NCBI RefSeq assembly: GCF_035920445.1
Contig: NZ_CP109162.1
Location: 3,224,001-3,288,000 of the forward strand
Direction of reading: 5' to 3'
Source of the DNA: Nocardia sp. NBC_01730
GTDB lineage: Bacteria; Actinomycetota; Actinomycetes; Mycobacteriales; Mycobacteriaceae
DNA: 64,000 bases
In this document: positions 27,033-36,481 of the stretch, in pieces
Position numbering within the stretch: the first letter of the stretch is position 1
Layout: every line of letters begins with the position of its first letter
The notes under the pieces: model-generated
What the model was told of the DNA's origin: nothing
Seen by the model: the letters and a program-made list of their open reading frames with translations, nothing else
Database searches by the model: none
Made by a program: the position numbers and the translations under genes

Positions 27033-28490
27033 TTGATCATCGATGATGTAATGGCCGGGGCCGATGTGGTGCGGGCCAAGACGCCGAGCGGTGTCGCCGG
27101 GTGCCCAGGTTGCGGGGCGGAGTCGAGCAGTGTCCACGGGTATCACCTGCGGACGGTGACCGATCTGCCGCTGGACGGTCAATCGATGGTCGTGCACATG
27201 CTGATTCGGCGGCTGGTGTGTGCAACAAATTGTGCCGCAGAACGTTGCGCGAACAGGTGCCTGCCGTCATCGAACGCTATCAGCCACGCACTACACGCAT
27301 AACCACCCAGCTGCGTGCGGTTGTGCGTGAGCTGGCCTGGTAAGCGAGCACTCATCTGTTATCGGCACTGTCGATGCGCGTGTCGAGACGTACCGCCATC
27401 CAGGTTCGGCTGCGTATTCCGTTGCTCCAGCGACGCGTACCGAACGTGGTCAGCGTGGACGATTTCGCACTGCGTCGCCGCCACCGATACGGCACCGTCG
27501 TGATCGATGCCCGTGACCCGCGAGCGGATCGATGTGTTGGCTGACCGCAGATCGGAGCCTGTTCAGGCATGGCTGCGCGAGCATCCGGGTGTCGAGGTTT
27601 GTCGTGCGCGACGGCTCCACCGCATATGCCGATGCCATCCGACGTGGTCCGCCCGGTGCGACGCAGGTGTCGGATCGGTGGCATTTGTGGCATGGATTGG
27701 TGAGGGTGGTGGTCGCCCACAGTGCCTGCTGGTCGACCGCGGCACCGAAGTATCAGCAGCTCAAAGGATGGCTGACCACCCAGCAGCGCTGGCACGCCGT
27801 CCACGATCTGCTCGACGAAGGAGTCGGATCGCTGGATCGCTCGCGCAGACTCGGTGTCTCGCTGAACACCGTCAAACGCTACGCTCGCTCACCCGAGCCG
27901 TACCGGCTGCGTCGACCACCGCAATACCGGTCCTGCCTGGCCGACCCATACCGCGACCACCTGCGCGCTCGACGCGCCGCAGACCCCGGCGTGCCGGTCC
28001 CTGCGGCTGTTCGCCGAGATCAACACCGGAGGCCTCAATTTGCTCTACAGATACGTCAACCAAGCCGCCTCGACGGCGGCCGAATCACATTGCCTGCCAG
28101 GCGTTTCACCAGCTGGATCCTGACTCGCACCGCCGACTTGCCCAATACCCGTTGCGCCCTGACGACGAGATCACCGCCGAGCGTCCGGAGATGACCGCCC
28201 TGGTCAGCTGGTCCGTGAGTTCGCCCGCCTCATGACTTAGCGCCGCGGCGCGGACCTCGACACCTGGGTCAAGCAGGTCCGCGAAGCCGGACTGAGCGAA
28301 CTCGAACCCTTCCTCGCCGGCCTCGACCAGGACCGCGACGTCACCGTCACCGTCGCCGGACTGACCCTGCCTCACAGCAACGATCCCGTCAAGGGCATCA
28401 ATACGATAAAACTAATCAAACGGCAACAGATGTACGGACCTGCAGGATTCCCCTTACTACCGCCACCGCACCCTCCTCGCGTAACTGCTT
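27033..28490 (+). pseudogene. ISL3-family transposase, multiply frameshifted
   Basis: The N-terminal zinc-finger region is visible (CPGCGAESSSVHGYHLRTVT, then LRREQVP-like LREQVPAVIERYQPRTTRIT in the next frame). It continues with VSVDDFALRRRHRYGTVVID (first Asp), then YADAIRRGPPGATQVSDRWH and LWHGL, a linker HTH-like RSRRLGVSLNTVKRYAR, and the C-terminal LPHSNDPVKGINTIKLIKRQ with MYGPAGF. These pieces lie in different frames, with breaks near 27225, 27500, 28010 and 28230. It is a dead copy, and its ends were not determined. Confidence 0.8.
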
Positions 28491-28555
28491 ATCGCCGAAT
28501 GTGAGACAGAGCCGTTGGCTGGACGGACCCTAATCCGGTCTCGGGATATACCGAG

Positions 28556-28575
28556 CTATGCCGAATTCGGCATAG
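28556..28575. promoter_or_regulatory. perfect 20-bp palindrome, candidate operator of the LuxR-type gene
   Basis: CTATGCCGAATTCGGCATAG is a perfect inverted repeat ending 25 bases before the first possible start of the regulator gene. An adjacent smaller inverted repeat (CTCGG-N6-CCGAG, about 28540-28555) precedes it. The position fits an operator, possibly autoregulatory. An alternative is a leftover terminal structure of the neighbouring ISL3 element. Confidence 0.5.
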
Positions 28576-28600
28576 ACGGGAGACTGTCGCCCTCCATTCT

Positions 28601-31438
28601 GTGGGACCCAGGGGCGAGAATCCCCTGGGCACCCGACCTGAGATCTGGATCGTGACTTCGTCAGTGACGTCGTTCGCGTTGTCAGGTTGGGCGTTGACCC
28701 TGCCGCTACCCGTGGGTAGGCCACGTTCTGGCTGGCATGGTCCTTGGGGTGCGAGGGTAGAATCCCGTGGTGTGCAGGTTAGGTGGCGGGGACGCGTGGG
28801 GAACCTCCCAGCTTCTGCCCACAATTTCGTGGGTCGGGACCGTGAGCTGGAGAGGATCAGCACGCTGTTGGTGGGTTCGGCGCGGTTGATCACCCTCACT
28901 GGCGCGGGCGGGATCGGGAAGACCCGGCTGGCCGCCGAAGCTGTCGGCCGGTTCGCCAAAGCCGGAGCCGGAGCCGGAGCCGGGGAGATGCGAGTGTATT
29001 GGGTGCGGCTGGCGCGGTTGGCCGCTGGTTCTGACACGGTCGCGCTCGAGGAAGAGATCGCCCACGCGGTGATCGAGGCCGATTTCTCCGGACGGTCGGC
29101 AGCAGATGCTCTGGTCGACAGGCTTACCCGCACCGACTCGACCGGGGGCGTTCCGCGGACCGTGCTTGTGCTGGACAACTGCGAGCATGTCCTGGCGGGG
29201 GTCGCTCTGGTGACCGCGGACCTGCTCGATGCGGTACCGGAGTTGACGGTTGTGGCCACCAGCCGCGAGCCCCTCGGCTGGGCCGACGAATACCTGATCA
29301 CCGTCCCGCCCCTGCCTCGCCAGCATGCCTTGATGCTGTTTCGGCACAGAGCCGAACTCACCGGCCACACCATCACCGGCACAGACCAGACCACGATGGC
29401 CGCCGCGATCTGCCGCCACGTGAACAACCACCCCCTCTATATCGAGTTGGCGTCGGCACGACTGCGTCACCAACCGCTGGCGATGATCCTGCAGGGACTT
29501 ACCGGCCACGCCGATGACACACGATTGCGCTGGTCGCGCGGCCCTTCTGTTGGTACCGAGCCTCGGCATCGCGCGGTCACCGACGTGATCGCCTGGTCCT
29601 ACAACCTGTGCAGCGACAAAGAACGCCTGCTCTTCGACCGGCTGTCGGTGTTCGCCGCAGGTTATGCCACCAACCCCGACGACATCGATGCCGATGTCGC
29701 TTTGGATGTCGGAGCCGACCTGGAGGCCATCGAAGCCATCTGCAGCGATGACGAGAACACCGACAGCGATAACAGTGCAACCGACGATGACGGCGGTAGT
29801 CCCGGTGTGGTCCTGGCTCGCCACGAGATCGGGGAGCTGCTCGAACGGTTGGTCGATCAGTCGCTGGTGTCGGTGCACATGACACCTACTACGGTGCGGT
29901 ATTCCCTGTTGGAAAGCCTGCGGGTGTTCGCTCAGCAGCGACTGCGTCACCGCCCCACCGCCGAGATCGACGAACCCAGCCGGCTGGGCGACCGCCACCG
30001 CCGCTACTACCACGACAAAATCGCCTACGCCGCAGTCCACTGGTCCGGCCCTGAAGGACAGAATCTGCTGGAGTGGGCTCGAGCGGCTTGGGCCAATATC
30101 CTGATCGCGATCGAGACAAGCATCGCCTCCCCCTGCCAGGCTGAGGCCGGGCTGGAGATCTGTCTCGGGCTCACCGCCCTGCAAGCGGTCGGTGTCGGTG
30201 GCGCGATAGGAGAACATCGTCGTTGGACGCAACGTTGCCTCGATGCCACCCGGACCTCGACCCCGCAGCCCACCGACCTGCAGATCGGGGCCATGGCCAC
30301 GATCGCCTTGCTCGCTGCGCTTCAAGGCTGTGACGAGGACGCCGAGCGGATGCTCGAGGACTGCGTCGCCGCCTGCATCCCCGACCCGGACACCAGACGG
30401 AACTGGCGACACACCGCTGAATCCGATATCGGCCTGCCCGCCCCCGCCGAATTCGCGTGGGGGGCAGAGCTGCTCTACGTTCACCTCGATGCCCGCGCCG
30501 TCACTGCGCTCACCCGCGCCCGGGACAAATTCGATGCCCTCGGCAATTACGTCGCGGCATCGCGAACCGAATCGTCCGCAGCCGTTGCTGCGGGCCTGCT
30601 GGGAACCTCTCACCAAGCCCTCGAAATCTCCCGGCGTTGCTACGACCGCGCGAGTGTGTCCGGAGCGCCGTGGGATAAGTCCTGGGCCGAACTCGGTTTG
30701 GCGATCGCCTTGACCAAACACGGCGATCCCGCCGAGGCGTTGGCCGTAGGACGGTCCTCGCTGGCCTATCAACTCGCCGCCGGCGACGCGTATGTCGGGT
30801 GGATGGTGGTGGAGATGCGGGCCTGGTCGTTGGCGCGTCTGATCACCGATGCGGTCGCGGCCGGAAACCCCGACCACACCAGGTTGGTCGCCGTGGCCAC
30901 CGAAATCGCCCACCTGACCGGTGGAGTGAAAACCCTCCGAGCCAGACTCGGCATCAACCTCGCACAGATGAGGCCATATGCCGAGGAGTCCGATAAAGCT
31001 GTCGCTGTCGCCCGCCGGCTGCTCGGATCCGATGCCTACGCCGCAGCCGAAACCCGAGGCTCGCGTCTGCGTCCGGAGCACAACGAAGTGCAGCGGCTGG
31101 CCCTGGGTACGCTGAGCGTCGACACCCCACCGGTGAAGGCCACCACATCACACTGGCACGGGCTGACACCTGCCGAACAGCAAGTCGCCATCCTCGCTAC
31201 GGCCGGATGGACCAACCCCGAGATCGCCGCCCGCCGCGGAAAATCGGCCAGAACCATCGACGCCCAAATGGCCGCAATCCGCCGCAAACTGGCCATCTCC
31301 TCACGCGAGGAGATCATCGAACACATCCCCAAAGACACCATCGACCAAGTCCGCACCGAAACCATCCGACGACCCCACCGAAACGGCTGGAAACCACCAC
31401 CACCGCACCCACCACCACCACCACCACCACCACGATAG
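28601..31438 (+). CDS. NB-ARC/AAA ATPase with C-terminal LuxR-type HTH (LAL-like regulator)
   Basis: Up to 945 residues from the GTG at 28601. Recognisable sequence starts at NFVGRDRELERI, so a GTG at 28772 is an alternative start. The nucleotide-binding domain shows Walker A GAGGIGKTRL, Walker B TVLVLDNCEHVL and the sensor-like VVATSREPLGW. A helical repeat region follows (about 380-840), with an unusual acidic insert DDENTDSDNSATDDDGG (near 385-400). The HTH_LuxR is at the C-terminus (GLTPAEQQVAILATAGWTNP, then EIAARRGKSARTIDAQMAAI). The protein ends in a His/Pro-rich tail encoded by CCA repeats. Such proteins are ATP-dependent transcription activators. The target genes are unknown, and no cognate operon is adjacent. 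Confidence 0.82.
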   Translation: MGPRGENPLGTRPEIWIVTSSVTSFALSGWALTLPLPVGRPRSGWHGPWGARVESRGVQVRWRGRVGNLPASAHNFVGRDRELERISTLLVGSARLITLTGAGGIGKTRLAAEAVGRFAKAGAGAGAGEMRVYWVRLARLAAGSDTVALEEEIAHAVIEADFSGRSAADALVDRLTRTDSTGGVPRTVLVLDNCEHVLAGVALVTADLLDAVPELTVVATSREPLGWADEYLITVPPLPRQHALMLFRHRAELTGHTITGTDQTTMAAAICRHVNNHPLYIELASARLRHQPLAMILQGLTGHADDTRLRWSRGPSVGTEPRHRAVTDVIAWSYNLCSDKERLLFDRLSVFAAGYATNPDDIDADVALDVGADLEAIEAICSDDENTDSDNSATDDDGGSPGVVLARHEIGELLERLVDQSLVSVHMTPTTVRYSLLESLRVFAQQRLRHRPTAEIDEPSRLGDRHRRYYHDKIAYAAVHWSGPEGQNLLEWARAAWANILIAIETSIASPCQAEAGLEICLGLTALQAVGVGGAIGEHRRWTQRCLDATRTSTPQPTDLQIGAMATIALLAALQGCDEDAERMLEDCVAACIPDPDTRRNWRHTAESDIGLPAPAEFAWGAELLYVHLDARAVTALTRARDKFDALGNYVAASRTESSAAVAAGLLGTSHQALEISRRCYDRASVSGAPWDKSWAELGLAIALTKHGDPAEALAVGRSSLAYQLAAGDAYVGWMVVEMRAWSLARLITDAVAAGNPDHTRLVAVATEIAHLTGGVKTLRARLGINLAQMRPYAEESDKAVAVARRLLGSDAYAAAETRGSRLRPEHNEVQRLALGTLSVDTPPVKATTSHWHGLTPAEQQVAILATAGWTNPEIAARRGKSARTIDAQMAAIRRKLAISSREEIIEHIPKDTIDQVRTETIRRPHRNGWKPPPPHPPPPPPPPR

Positions 31439-31462
31439 GACCGACCCCACCACGACCCGCTG

Positions 31463-31605
31463 CCCAGCTGGGTCCAGCGCTGATCCTTCCGCTGCGGGCG
31501 GGACGCTCAGTTCTCGGTGTGCTCATCACCGTTCGGCCCGCCGACGCGACGCTCCTCGCCGCCCCTGCCGATTCAATGATGGCCGAGATCGCCGGCTGGC
31601 TCCCC
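31463..31605 (+). pseudogene. GAF-domain fragment of a sensor histidine kinase
   Basis: One frame reads GPALILPLRAGRSVLGVLIT, then VRPADATLLAAPADSMMAEI. This is the last third of the second GAF domain of DevS/DosT-type actinobacterial kinases (GPxLVLPLRxGxxVLGVL, then an MMAxFA-like helix). Nothing of the kinase remains on either side, so it is a stranded relic. Confidence 0.55.
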
Positions 31606-32157
31606 AGCCTCGTTCCTGAAATTCCCGGCCCCGATCCGGAAACTCGTCTACACCGCGAATGCGATAGTAAGCCTAAACTCTCGGTTCCGGCATGCCACTC
31701 GTCAGCGTGGTCACTTCCCGAACAAGCAAGCCGCACTCAAGATACTCTACCCCGTCATACGGAATTCGTTGAAAAATCGGCAGAACATCACTGGAAAGAT
31801 CGCCGGAAGAATATACTGAACACGCGCGCACCTTTCTACGGTGAACGGGTAACTGGAAAATAGGTGGAATGGTCATCGTTTCGCCCACAAAAATTCTGAC
31901 ACTCTCACTATTGACCCACGCTGCCGGCAGACATCGACCCCTGTCCAGACGAGCGGACTCCCGACGCGGCTCGGCGCCGAGCACAATGATACAACTGTCG
32001 TGTCAGTGCATAGTCCCCGCCGGACACAAAAAACACGCTCCGGTGCAGCTTCTTTGTTGCTTCGAGTGGGCGTTTTGCAATTAAATCGTCGTCCCACCTG
32101 GAGCACGCTCGGAGGAGCCGTGCGAATCTGTGGAACGCGTCGCAGGCATTTCGGAAT
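31606..32157. other. intergenic stretch without recognisable gene
   Basis: Lower GC than the neighbourhood, with many short stops in all frames. No gene, repeat or RNA could be supported. Confidence 0.5.
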
Positions 32158-32514
32158 TCATGCCGATATTCCTTCGGCGGGTTCCGGCATTCGCGGCAGA
32201 AGCGCCTGCTTCGCTGCCAACGATGCTATCAGCTCCTGATTCTTACAATCCACTGCGGCTGCGGCGGCCTGAACGACTTCGGTCACGGTCTTTGCCAGTT
32301 CATCGGCGGTAAATACTTGGCTGATATCGGAAGCGAAACGGGTCTCGATCACCATACCGTTTGTGTTGACAGTCACCCTGACCCGCTTGTCGCGCGACAA
32401 GGCTGTCGCAGTCAGAAGGACGCGCTGCCGCTGCGTCTCTTCGATAATGCGTATCTGTTCCTGGATCTGCGTCAGCGTGTCAGGGTGGCCGACCCTGTCG
32501 CGTTCGCTGCTCAT
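32158..32514 (-). CDS. YbaB/EbfC-family protein (second copy)
   Basis: 118 residues from the ATG at 32514, chosen because GAGGAGGTGG lies 2 bases upstream of it. A longer frame adds 21 unrelated residues. It has a helical start (DTLTQIQEQIRIIEETQR), the strand block KRVRVTVNTNGMVIETRFAS, and a C-terminal helix ending PRMPEP, similar to the YbaB-like gene of the toxin operon. It lies isolated among relics without WXG100 or toxin partners, so it is probably an orphan of a deleted toxin locus (inference). Confidence 0.75.
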   Translation of the reverse strand: MSSERDRVGHPDTLTQIQEQIRIIEETQRQRVLLTATALSRDKRVRVTVNTNGMVIETRFASDISQVFTADELAKTVTEVVQAAAAAVDCKNQELIASLAAKQALLPRMPEPAEGISA

Positions 32515-32635
32515 TTCCACCTCCTCGCGCTGATTTTTGTGCCCGACTCCCGACAAACGATCACGGGCTGACGCCAACGTAACTCGTGCGGAAGTCCCCC
32601 GGGGATGGGACCTCCTTCTCGTGCCCGATGAAGGC

Positions 32636-32766
32636 CTAACCCTGCTCGAATATGATCGATATCTCGGCTTCGAAGATATCCGGGTCGGTGTAGAGGCTTC
32701 CGTGCACCCGATCGGCCAGTATCAATTTGTCGATATCTTTTGCGGTCAACGTCTTCGCTGTCACGA
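32636..32766 (-). pseudogene. N-terminal relic of a Rieske ring-hydroxylating dioxygenase alpha subunit
   Basis: A GTG-led frame reads TAKTLTAKDIDKLILADRVH, then GSLYTDPDIFEAEISIIFEQG, then stop. The V-H-x-S-x-Y-T-D-P-x-I-F-x-x-E-x-x-x-I-F pattern is the characteristic start of aromatic-ring-hydroxylating oxygenase alpha subunits. It ends just where the W-x-x-x-x-H-E and Rieske motifs would follow. Confidence 0.6.
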
Positions 32767-32805
32767 TTCCTCGATACCTGGTCGTTGCTGCGGGGACATT
32801 CGGCC

Positions 32806-33153
32806 CTACTGGGAATGGCTTCGAACATTCCAACCCTCCGTTTTCGGTAGCTGACGATAGTCTTTGTGCCATAACCATTCGGCGCGGAACTTTGCCCACT
32901 GCACAGTTGCGCGTTTGGTGCCGTGCGGGGGAACGAGCAGAGTGGCCGGGAGATCGGCGAGACGACCGAGTCGCGACAGCTGTTCGAGTTGGTGGTGGCC
33001 GCCGGTCCGGGCCAAGGTTGCCAATCCGAGTCCGATCGTGCCGCGCAGCAGCGGGTGGGCGATTCGCGTTGCGATACTTGCTCGATTCGGCCGCTCCACG
33101 ACGAGCGAGGACACGTCGGGTCGTGGGCGGGGCCACGCGGCCGTCGTGGTCAT
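32806..33153 (-). pseudogene. 5' fragment of an unidentified, possibly alpha/beta-hydrolase-type gene
   Basis: ATG at 33153 opens a frame reading MTTTAAWPRPRPDVSSLVVE, then IAHPLLRGTIGLGLATLART, then LSRLGRLADLPATLLVPPHG, then AKFRAEWLWHKDYRQLP. The tail then loses coherence and stops. It resembles N-terminal extensions of actinobacterial alpha/beta hydrolases, but no catalytic motif is present, so the family is uncertain. The last residues are shared with dispersed repeat copy A. Confidence 0.35.
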
Positions 33154-33490
33154 CGCTGTTCTCCGGGCGATCCGGTCAGCGTCGCCCCGACAACTCGCTG
33201 GGAGGTCGGGTGTCGAGCGCCATGTCAACTGTGCGCTGGACAGTGCACCGAACGGTACGGCCCGATGGTGCAGGTCGATAGTCGAGATAACCGACCGGAA
33301 GCGCTGCAGCAGCTGATGAGCCGATGAAAGACCACACCGGCCCGGCAGAATTCGGAAATCTGGCACCCTTTTCCCAACCTTCCGGCCCTGAAACCGCTCA
33401 ACCCGACAAATGACAAGCCTCAGGCAATCGGAAGGTGCTACACATCGGCCCATGCTCAGGGGCCACCTACAACGACTACCTACAAGCAGC
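32840..33490. repeat. dispersed repeat, copy B (long form)
   Basis: It matches 23915-24192 at both ends but holds about 370 extra bases (roughly 32897-33271), the section carrying the start of the unidentified gene. It stops within about 12 bases of an IS630-type element, and copy A lies beside an IS3 relic, so IS-mediated duplication is plausible. Confidence 0.7.
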
Positions 33491-33501
33491 CCCGAGCCTT
33501 A

Positions 33502-34606
33502 TTGAGCCGAAACTATGTCATTTCCTCCAGGGTCGTGTAGCGGACGTGTGGGGCGTGGAAGTAGCCGCGCACGATGTCGGGTTGCCGCTGGCGGCGGTGC
33601 GGGAACCGGCGGGTTTCGCGGGCGAGGTCGTTGCGGGAGCGGGCGCGGGCGGGGTGGACGTGTCGTTTGATGTCGGCGTTGAGGATCTCGTCGGGGTTGA
33701 GCTCGGGACTGTAGCCGGGCATCAGGTGCAGCTCGATGCGGTGGGCGTTGGCGGCCAGCCATGCGGTCACCGCCTTGCTGCGATGCACCGGGTGCCGGTC
33801 GGCAATGACATGGACCTTGCGGCCGGCCTGGCGGGCGAGCCGGTCGAGAAAGGTGATGAACACCTTCGCGGTGAAGCGGCCGGTGAACACCGAGAACCAC
33901 AGTGCGCCACGAAAAGCGATGGCGGACATGATGTTGACGCGCAGGCGTTTGCCGTTCACATGCACCACCGGTGTGCTGCCCTTCGGCGCCCAGCTACGCC
34001 CTGGAGGGGCGGTGTCGCTGCGCAGCCCGCACTGATCGGTCCAGGCCACCACCGCGTTCTCGCTGCGGACGCGAGCGACGATGGCGGGGTACTCGGTATC
34101 CAGCCAGGCCCGCACCTTATCGGGTTTCTGCTGGTAGGCCCGCCGCGCCGGGCGTTGCGGAGTGAACCCGTGGCGGCGCAGCCATTTGCCCACACCCTGC
34201 TCGGTCATGACGACCCCGACGACCATGCGGATCAGCTCGGCGACCAGGGCGCGGGTCCACAACGGGCCGCCGATCAACAACTCCTCGGGGGTGTAGTCGG
34301 CCATCGCGGCGAACAACACCGCCCGGTCCTCGGCGCTGATCAGCTCGTCTCGGCCGGTACGAGATTTCACCGGCGCGGCAAGCGCTTCCCGACCCCCAGC
34401 CTGGTACCTACGCCACCACGTACCCACCGAACGCCGCGAGACACCGAACACCTCGGCAGCCTCGCCGTAGCTGCGTACCCGTTCCGACTCCAGCGCGGCC
34501 ACCACCCGCAGCCGCACCACCTCCTGCGCAGCGGGTGACAACCGCCGCAGGTCCTGATCACTCACGCATCCTCAACGAGCAAGGCAATCAAGAAGTTTCA
34601 GTTCAA
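33502..34606 (-). mobile_element. second type of IS630-family element
   Basis: Imperfect terminal inverted repeats: TTGAGCCGAAACT at the left, AGTTTCAGTTCAA at the right. TA lies at 33500-33501 and 34607-34608. 1105 bp, one transposase gene on the minus strand. Different in sequence from the two 1142-bp IS630 copies. Confidence 0.85.
33513..34565 (-). CDS. IS630-family DDE transposase (distinct subtype)
   Basis: 350 residues. N-terminal winged helix (SYGEAAEVFGVSRRSVGTWW), a second HTH-like region with MTEQGVGKWLRRHGFTPQRP, and the DDE core: Asp in VAWTDQCGLRS, Asp in VIADRHPVHRS, Glu in PGYSPELNPDEILNADIKRH. Uninterrupted and full length, so probably active. Confidence 0.9.
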   Translation of the reverse strand: MSDQDLRRLSPAAQEVVRLRVVAALESERVRSYGEAAEVFGVSRRSVGTWWRRYQAGGREALAAPVKSRTGRDELISAEDRAVLFAAMADYTPEELLIGGPLWTRALVAELIRMVVGVVMTEQGVGKWLRRHGFTPQRPARRAYQQKPDKVRAWLDTEYPAIVARVRSENAVVAWTDQCGLRSDTAPPGRSWAPKGSTPVVHVNGKRLRVNIMSAIAFRGALWFSVFTGRFTAKVFITFLDRLARQAGRKVHVIADRHPVHRSKAVTAWLAANAHRIELHLMPGYSPELNPDEILNADIKRHVHPARARSRNDLARETRRFPHRRQRQPDIVRGYFHAPHVRYTTLEEMT

Positions 34607-34628
34607 TAAAAGAGCCTTCGGTAACTCA

Positions 34629-35145
34629 GTGAGTCGTTCCGGTCGGATTGTGCTGTGGTGTAGGACAGTCGCTATGTGCCGAAGGGGATGCTACCGTCGG
34701 GTGGGCGAGAGAGGGTCCGAAAGGGCGAGCGCACCAATGCCGTCGGGATTTCGACGTGTCGCGGAAGCGTCGTATGCGAGCGTTAGAGATGTTCGAGGCG
34801 GGCAGACGGCAGGTGACATGGTCGCCGAGAATCGGCAGCTGCGTAAGAAGGTTGCCGAGCTCGAGCGGGTCAACGCGGTGTTGCGTTCTGCGAGTGCGTA
34901 TTCGCCTCGGAGCTCGACCAGGTCCGGAGGTGATCATGCGGTTTGTCAAGGAGCATCCGCAGCAGCCGGTCGAGCTCGTACTACGGGTGCTAGGCATCGC
35001 GTCCTCGACCTATTACGGGTGGGTCGAGCGGGCGAGGAATCCGTCGTCGCGGCGATTGCAGGATGAACAGTTGCTGGCTGAGATCATCGATATCCACACC
35101 AGTTCCGGCGGGATCTACGGGTCGCCGAGGGTGCATGCGCCGTGG
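34629..35145 (+). pseudogene. IS3-family relic cut by an IS5-family element
   Basis: orfA traces (MVAENRQLRKKVAELERVNA, then VLRSASAY) precede an orfB start (MRFVKEHPQQPVELVLRVLG, then SSTYYGWVERARNPS) up to SGGIYGSPRVHA. There the integrase core is replaced by IS5-type sequence at about 35140. Only the first ~70 codons of orfB remain. Confidence 0.7.
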
Positions 35146-35930
35146 ATCGTGGATGACCAGTTGTGGGCAGTGATCGAACCGCTACTGCCGGTCCGCGAGC
35201 CTGGGAAACCCGGTCCGGCGCGGATGGACGACCGACTGCCGTTGCAGGTCATCCTGTTCGTGCTGTTCACCGGGATCGGGTGGGAGGACTTGCCCCAGGA
35301 GTTGGGTTTCAGGTCCGGGATGACCTGCTGGCGCAGGGTGCGGGACTGGCAGAAGGCTGGGGTGTTCGAGGCCGTGCACGAGTCGATGCTGGCTCACTGT
35401 CACGCTGCCGGGTTGATCGATTTCGACCGGGTCATCCCCGACGGCTCGCATGTGCGGGCGATTAGGGGCGCCGACACCGGCCCGAGTGCGGTCGACCGCC
35501 GCAAGACCGGCTCGAAACAGCACATCCTGCCCTGCGGCAACGGATTACCACTCGCGATCACACTGTCTGCGGCCAACGTCAACGACCAGCTGGTACTGCC
35601 CGAACTACTCGACAAGGTCAGGCCACTGCGCGGACCGCCGGGTCGGCCACGCCGCCGGATCACCACCTTGATCGCGGACAAGGGCTACGACTATCCCCGC
35701 GTCCACAACGAACTGCGGCAACGAGGCATCACGGCTACATCCCGCGCCGCGGCACCCGCGACAAAGTCTCGGGGCGATGGGTCGTCGAACAATCCCTTGC
35801 CCTGCTCCACCAATACCGGCGCCTGGCCACCCGCTGGGAACGCCGCACCGATATCCACCACGGATTCCTCAATCTCGCAGCCGCCCTCATCTGCTGGCGA
35901 CGACTCCGGTTACGGCTCGGTGTGGCGAAA
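35140..35930 (+). pseudogene. IS5-family transposase, frameshifted
   Basis: The N-terminal DUF4096-like region (WIVDDQLWAVIEPLLPVREP, then VLFTGIGWEDLPQELGFRSG) leads into the core with VIPDGSHVRAIRG (first Asp) and LIADKGYDYPRV (second Asp). Near 35731 one base is missing in GGCATCAC-GGCTACATCCCG. The remainder (YIPRRGTRDKVSGRWVVEQS with the Glu, then YRRLATRWERR and FLNLAAALICWRR) lies in the next frame. Some IS5 relatives use programmed frameshifting, but the break inside a conserved block favours mutation. The end runs into flanking DNA without its own stop. Confidence 0.75.
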
Positions 35931-35996
35931 TTGCCGAAGATCGGGTTTCATGGATACGGGAGGATCAGCAGGCTGGGACGAGAAGCGAGATCCTTA

Positions 35997-36481
35997 TGCC
36001 TGCCCGGCCACCGATCAACAACAGCATTCAGCCCGACACACTTGTCGGTTTCAGTGGCTTGTTCACCTCGAACCGCAAACCGTCACAGTTCGACAGCGTT
36101 CCCCTACGGTTTCCCTTAACCGAGCCGGTCAGCCCGATCGGTGAGATCTACTTGGCAACAACCACGGTCGATATCAGGGGACGCCTCGGTGAACGCTCCG
36201 CAATCAAAACCCTGCGTTGGGAACCGGGCCAGCCGATCGCCCTGTCCGCCGAGCCAGGGCTCGTCATCGTCGCGGCCGAGCCGACCGGCCGATGGACCAT
36301 CGGCGCCGCCGGCTACCTCAGTCTGCCGGCCCGGCTACGCCGCGAGTCCCACATCGGGCTCACCGATCGCGTCCTACTCCTCGCAGCGCCATACGGTGAC
36401 CTGCTGGTGGTCTACTCCACCGCGTATGTCGCCGACGCAATGGCGAGCAAACATCTCCACCTTCGGGCACCGAAGTCATGA
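35997..36481 (+). CDS. AbrB/SpoVT-like protein coupled to a recombinase gene
   Basis: 161 residues from ATG at 35997. The frame is open farther upstream, but that part is IS5 relic in another frame. The C-terminal half contains an AbrB/MazE-like swapped-hairpin pattern (RWTIGAAGYLSLPARLRRES, then GLTDRVLLLAAPYGDLLVVY). A weaker second hairpin-like unit precedes it (TTVDIRGRLGERSAI, then PIALSAEPGLVIVAAEP). AbrB-like proteins bind DNA as transition regulators or antitoxins. The stop overlaps the start of the integrase gene (ATGA), so the pair is co-expressed, perhaps as an excision or expression regulator (inference). Confidence 0.6.

Noticed and set aside
28706..31081. 791-codon minus-strand frame opposite the LuxR-type regulator
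   Set aside because: The plus strand carries Walker motifs and an HTH in order; the minus frame is Gly/Arg-rich with no recognisable domain.
35731..35735. Programmed frameshift in the IS5 transposase
   Set aside because: Some IS5 relatives use it, but the missing base lies in a conserved block and no slippery heptamer is visible, so mutation is simpler.
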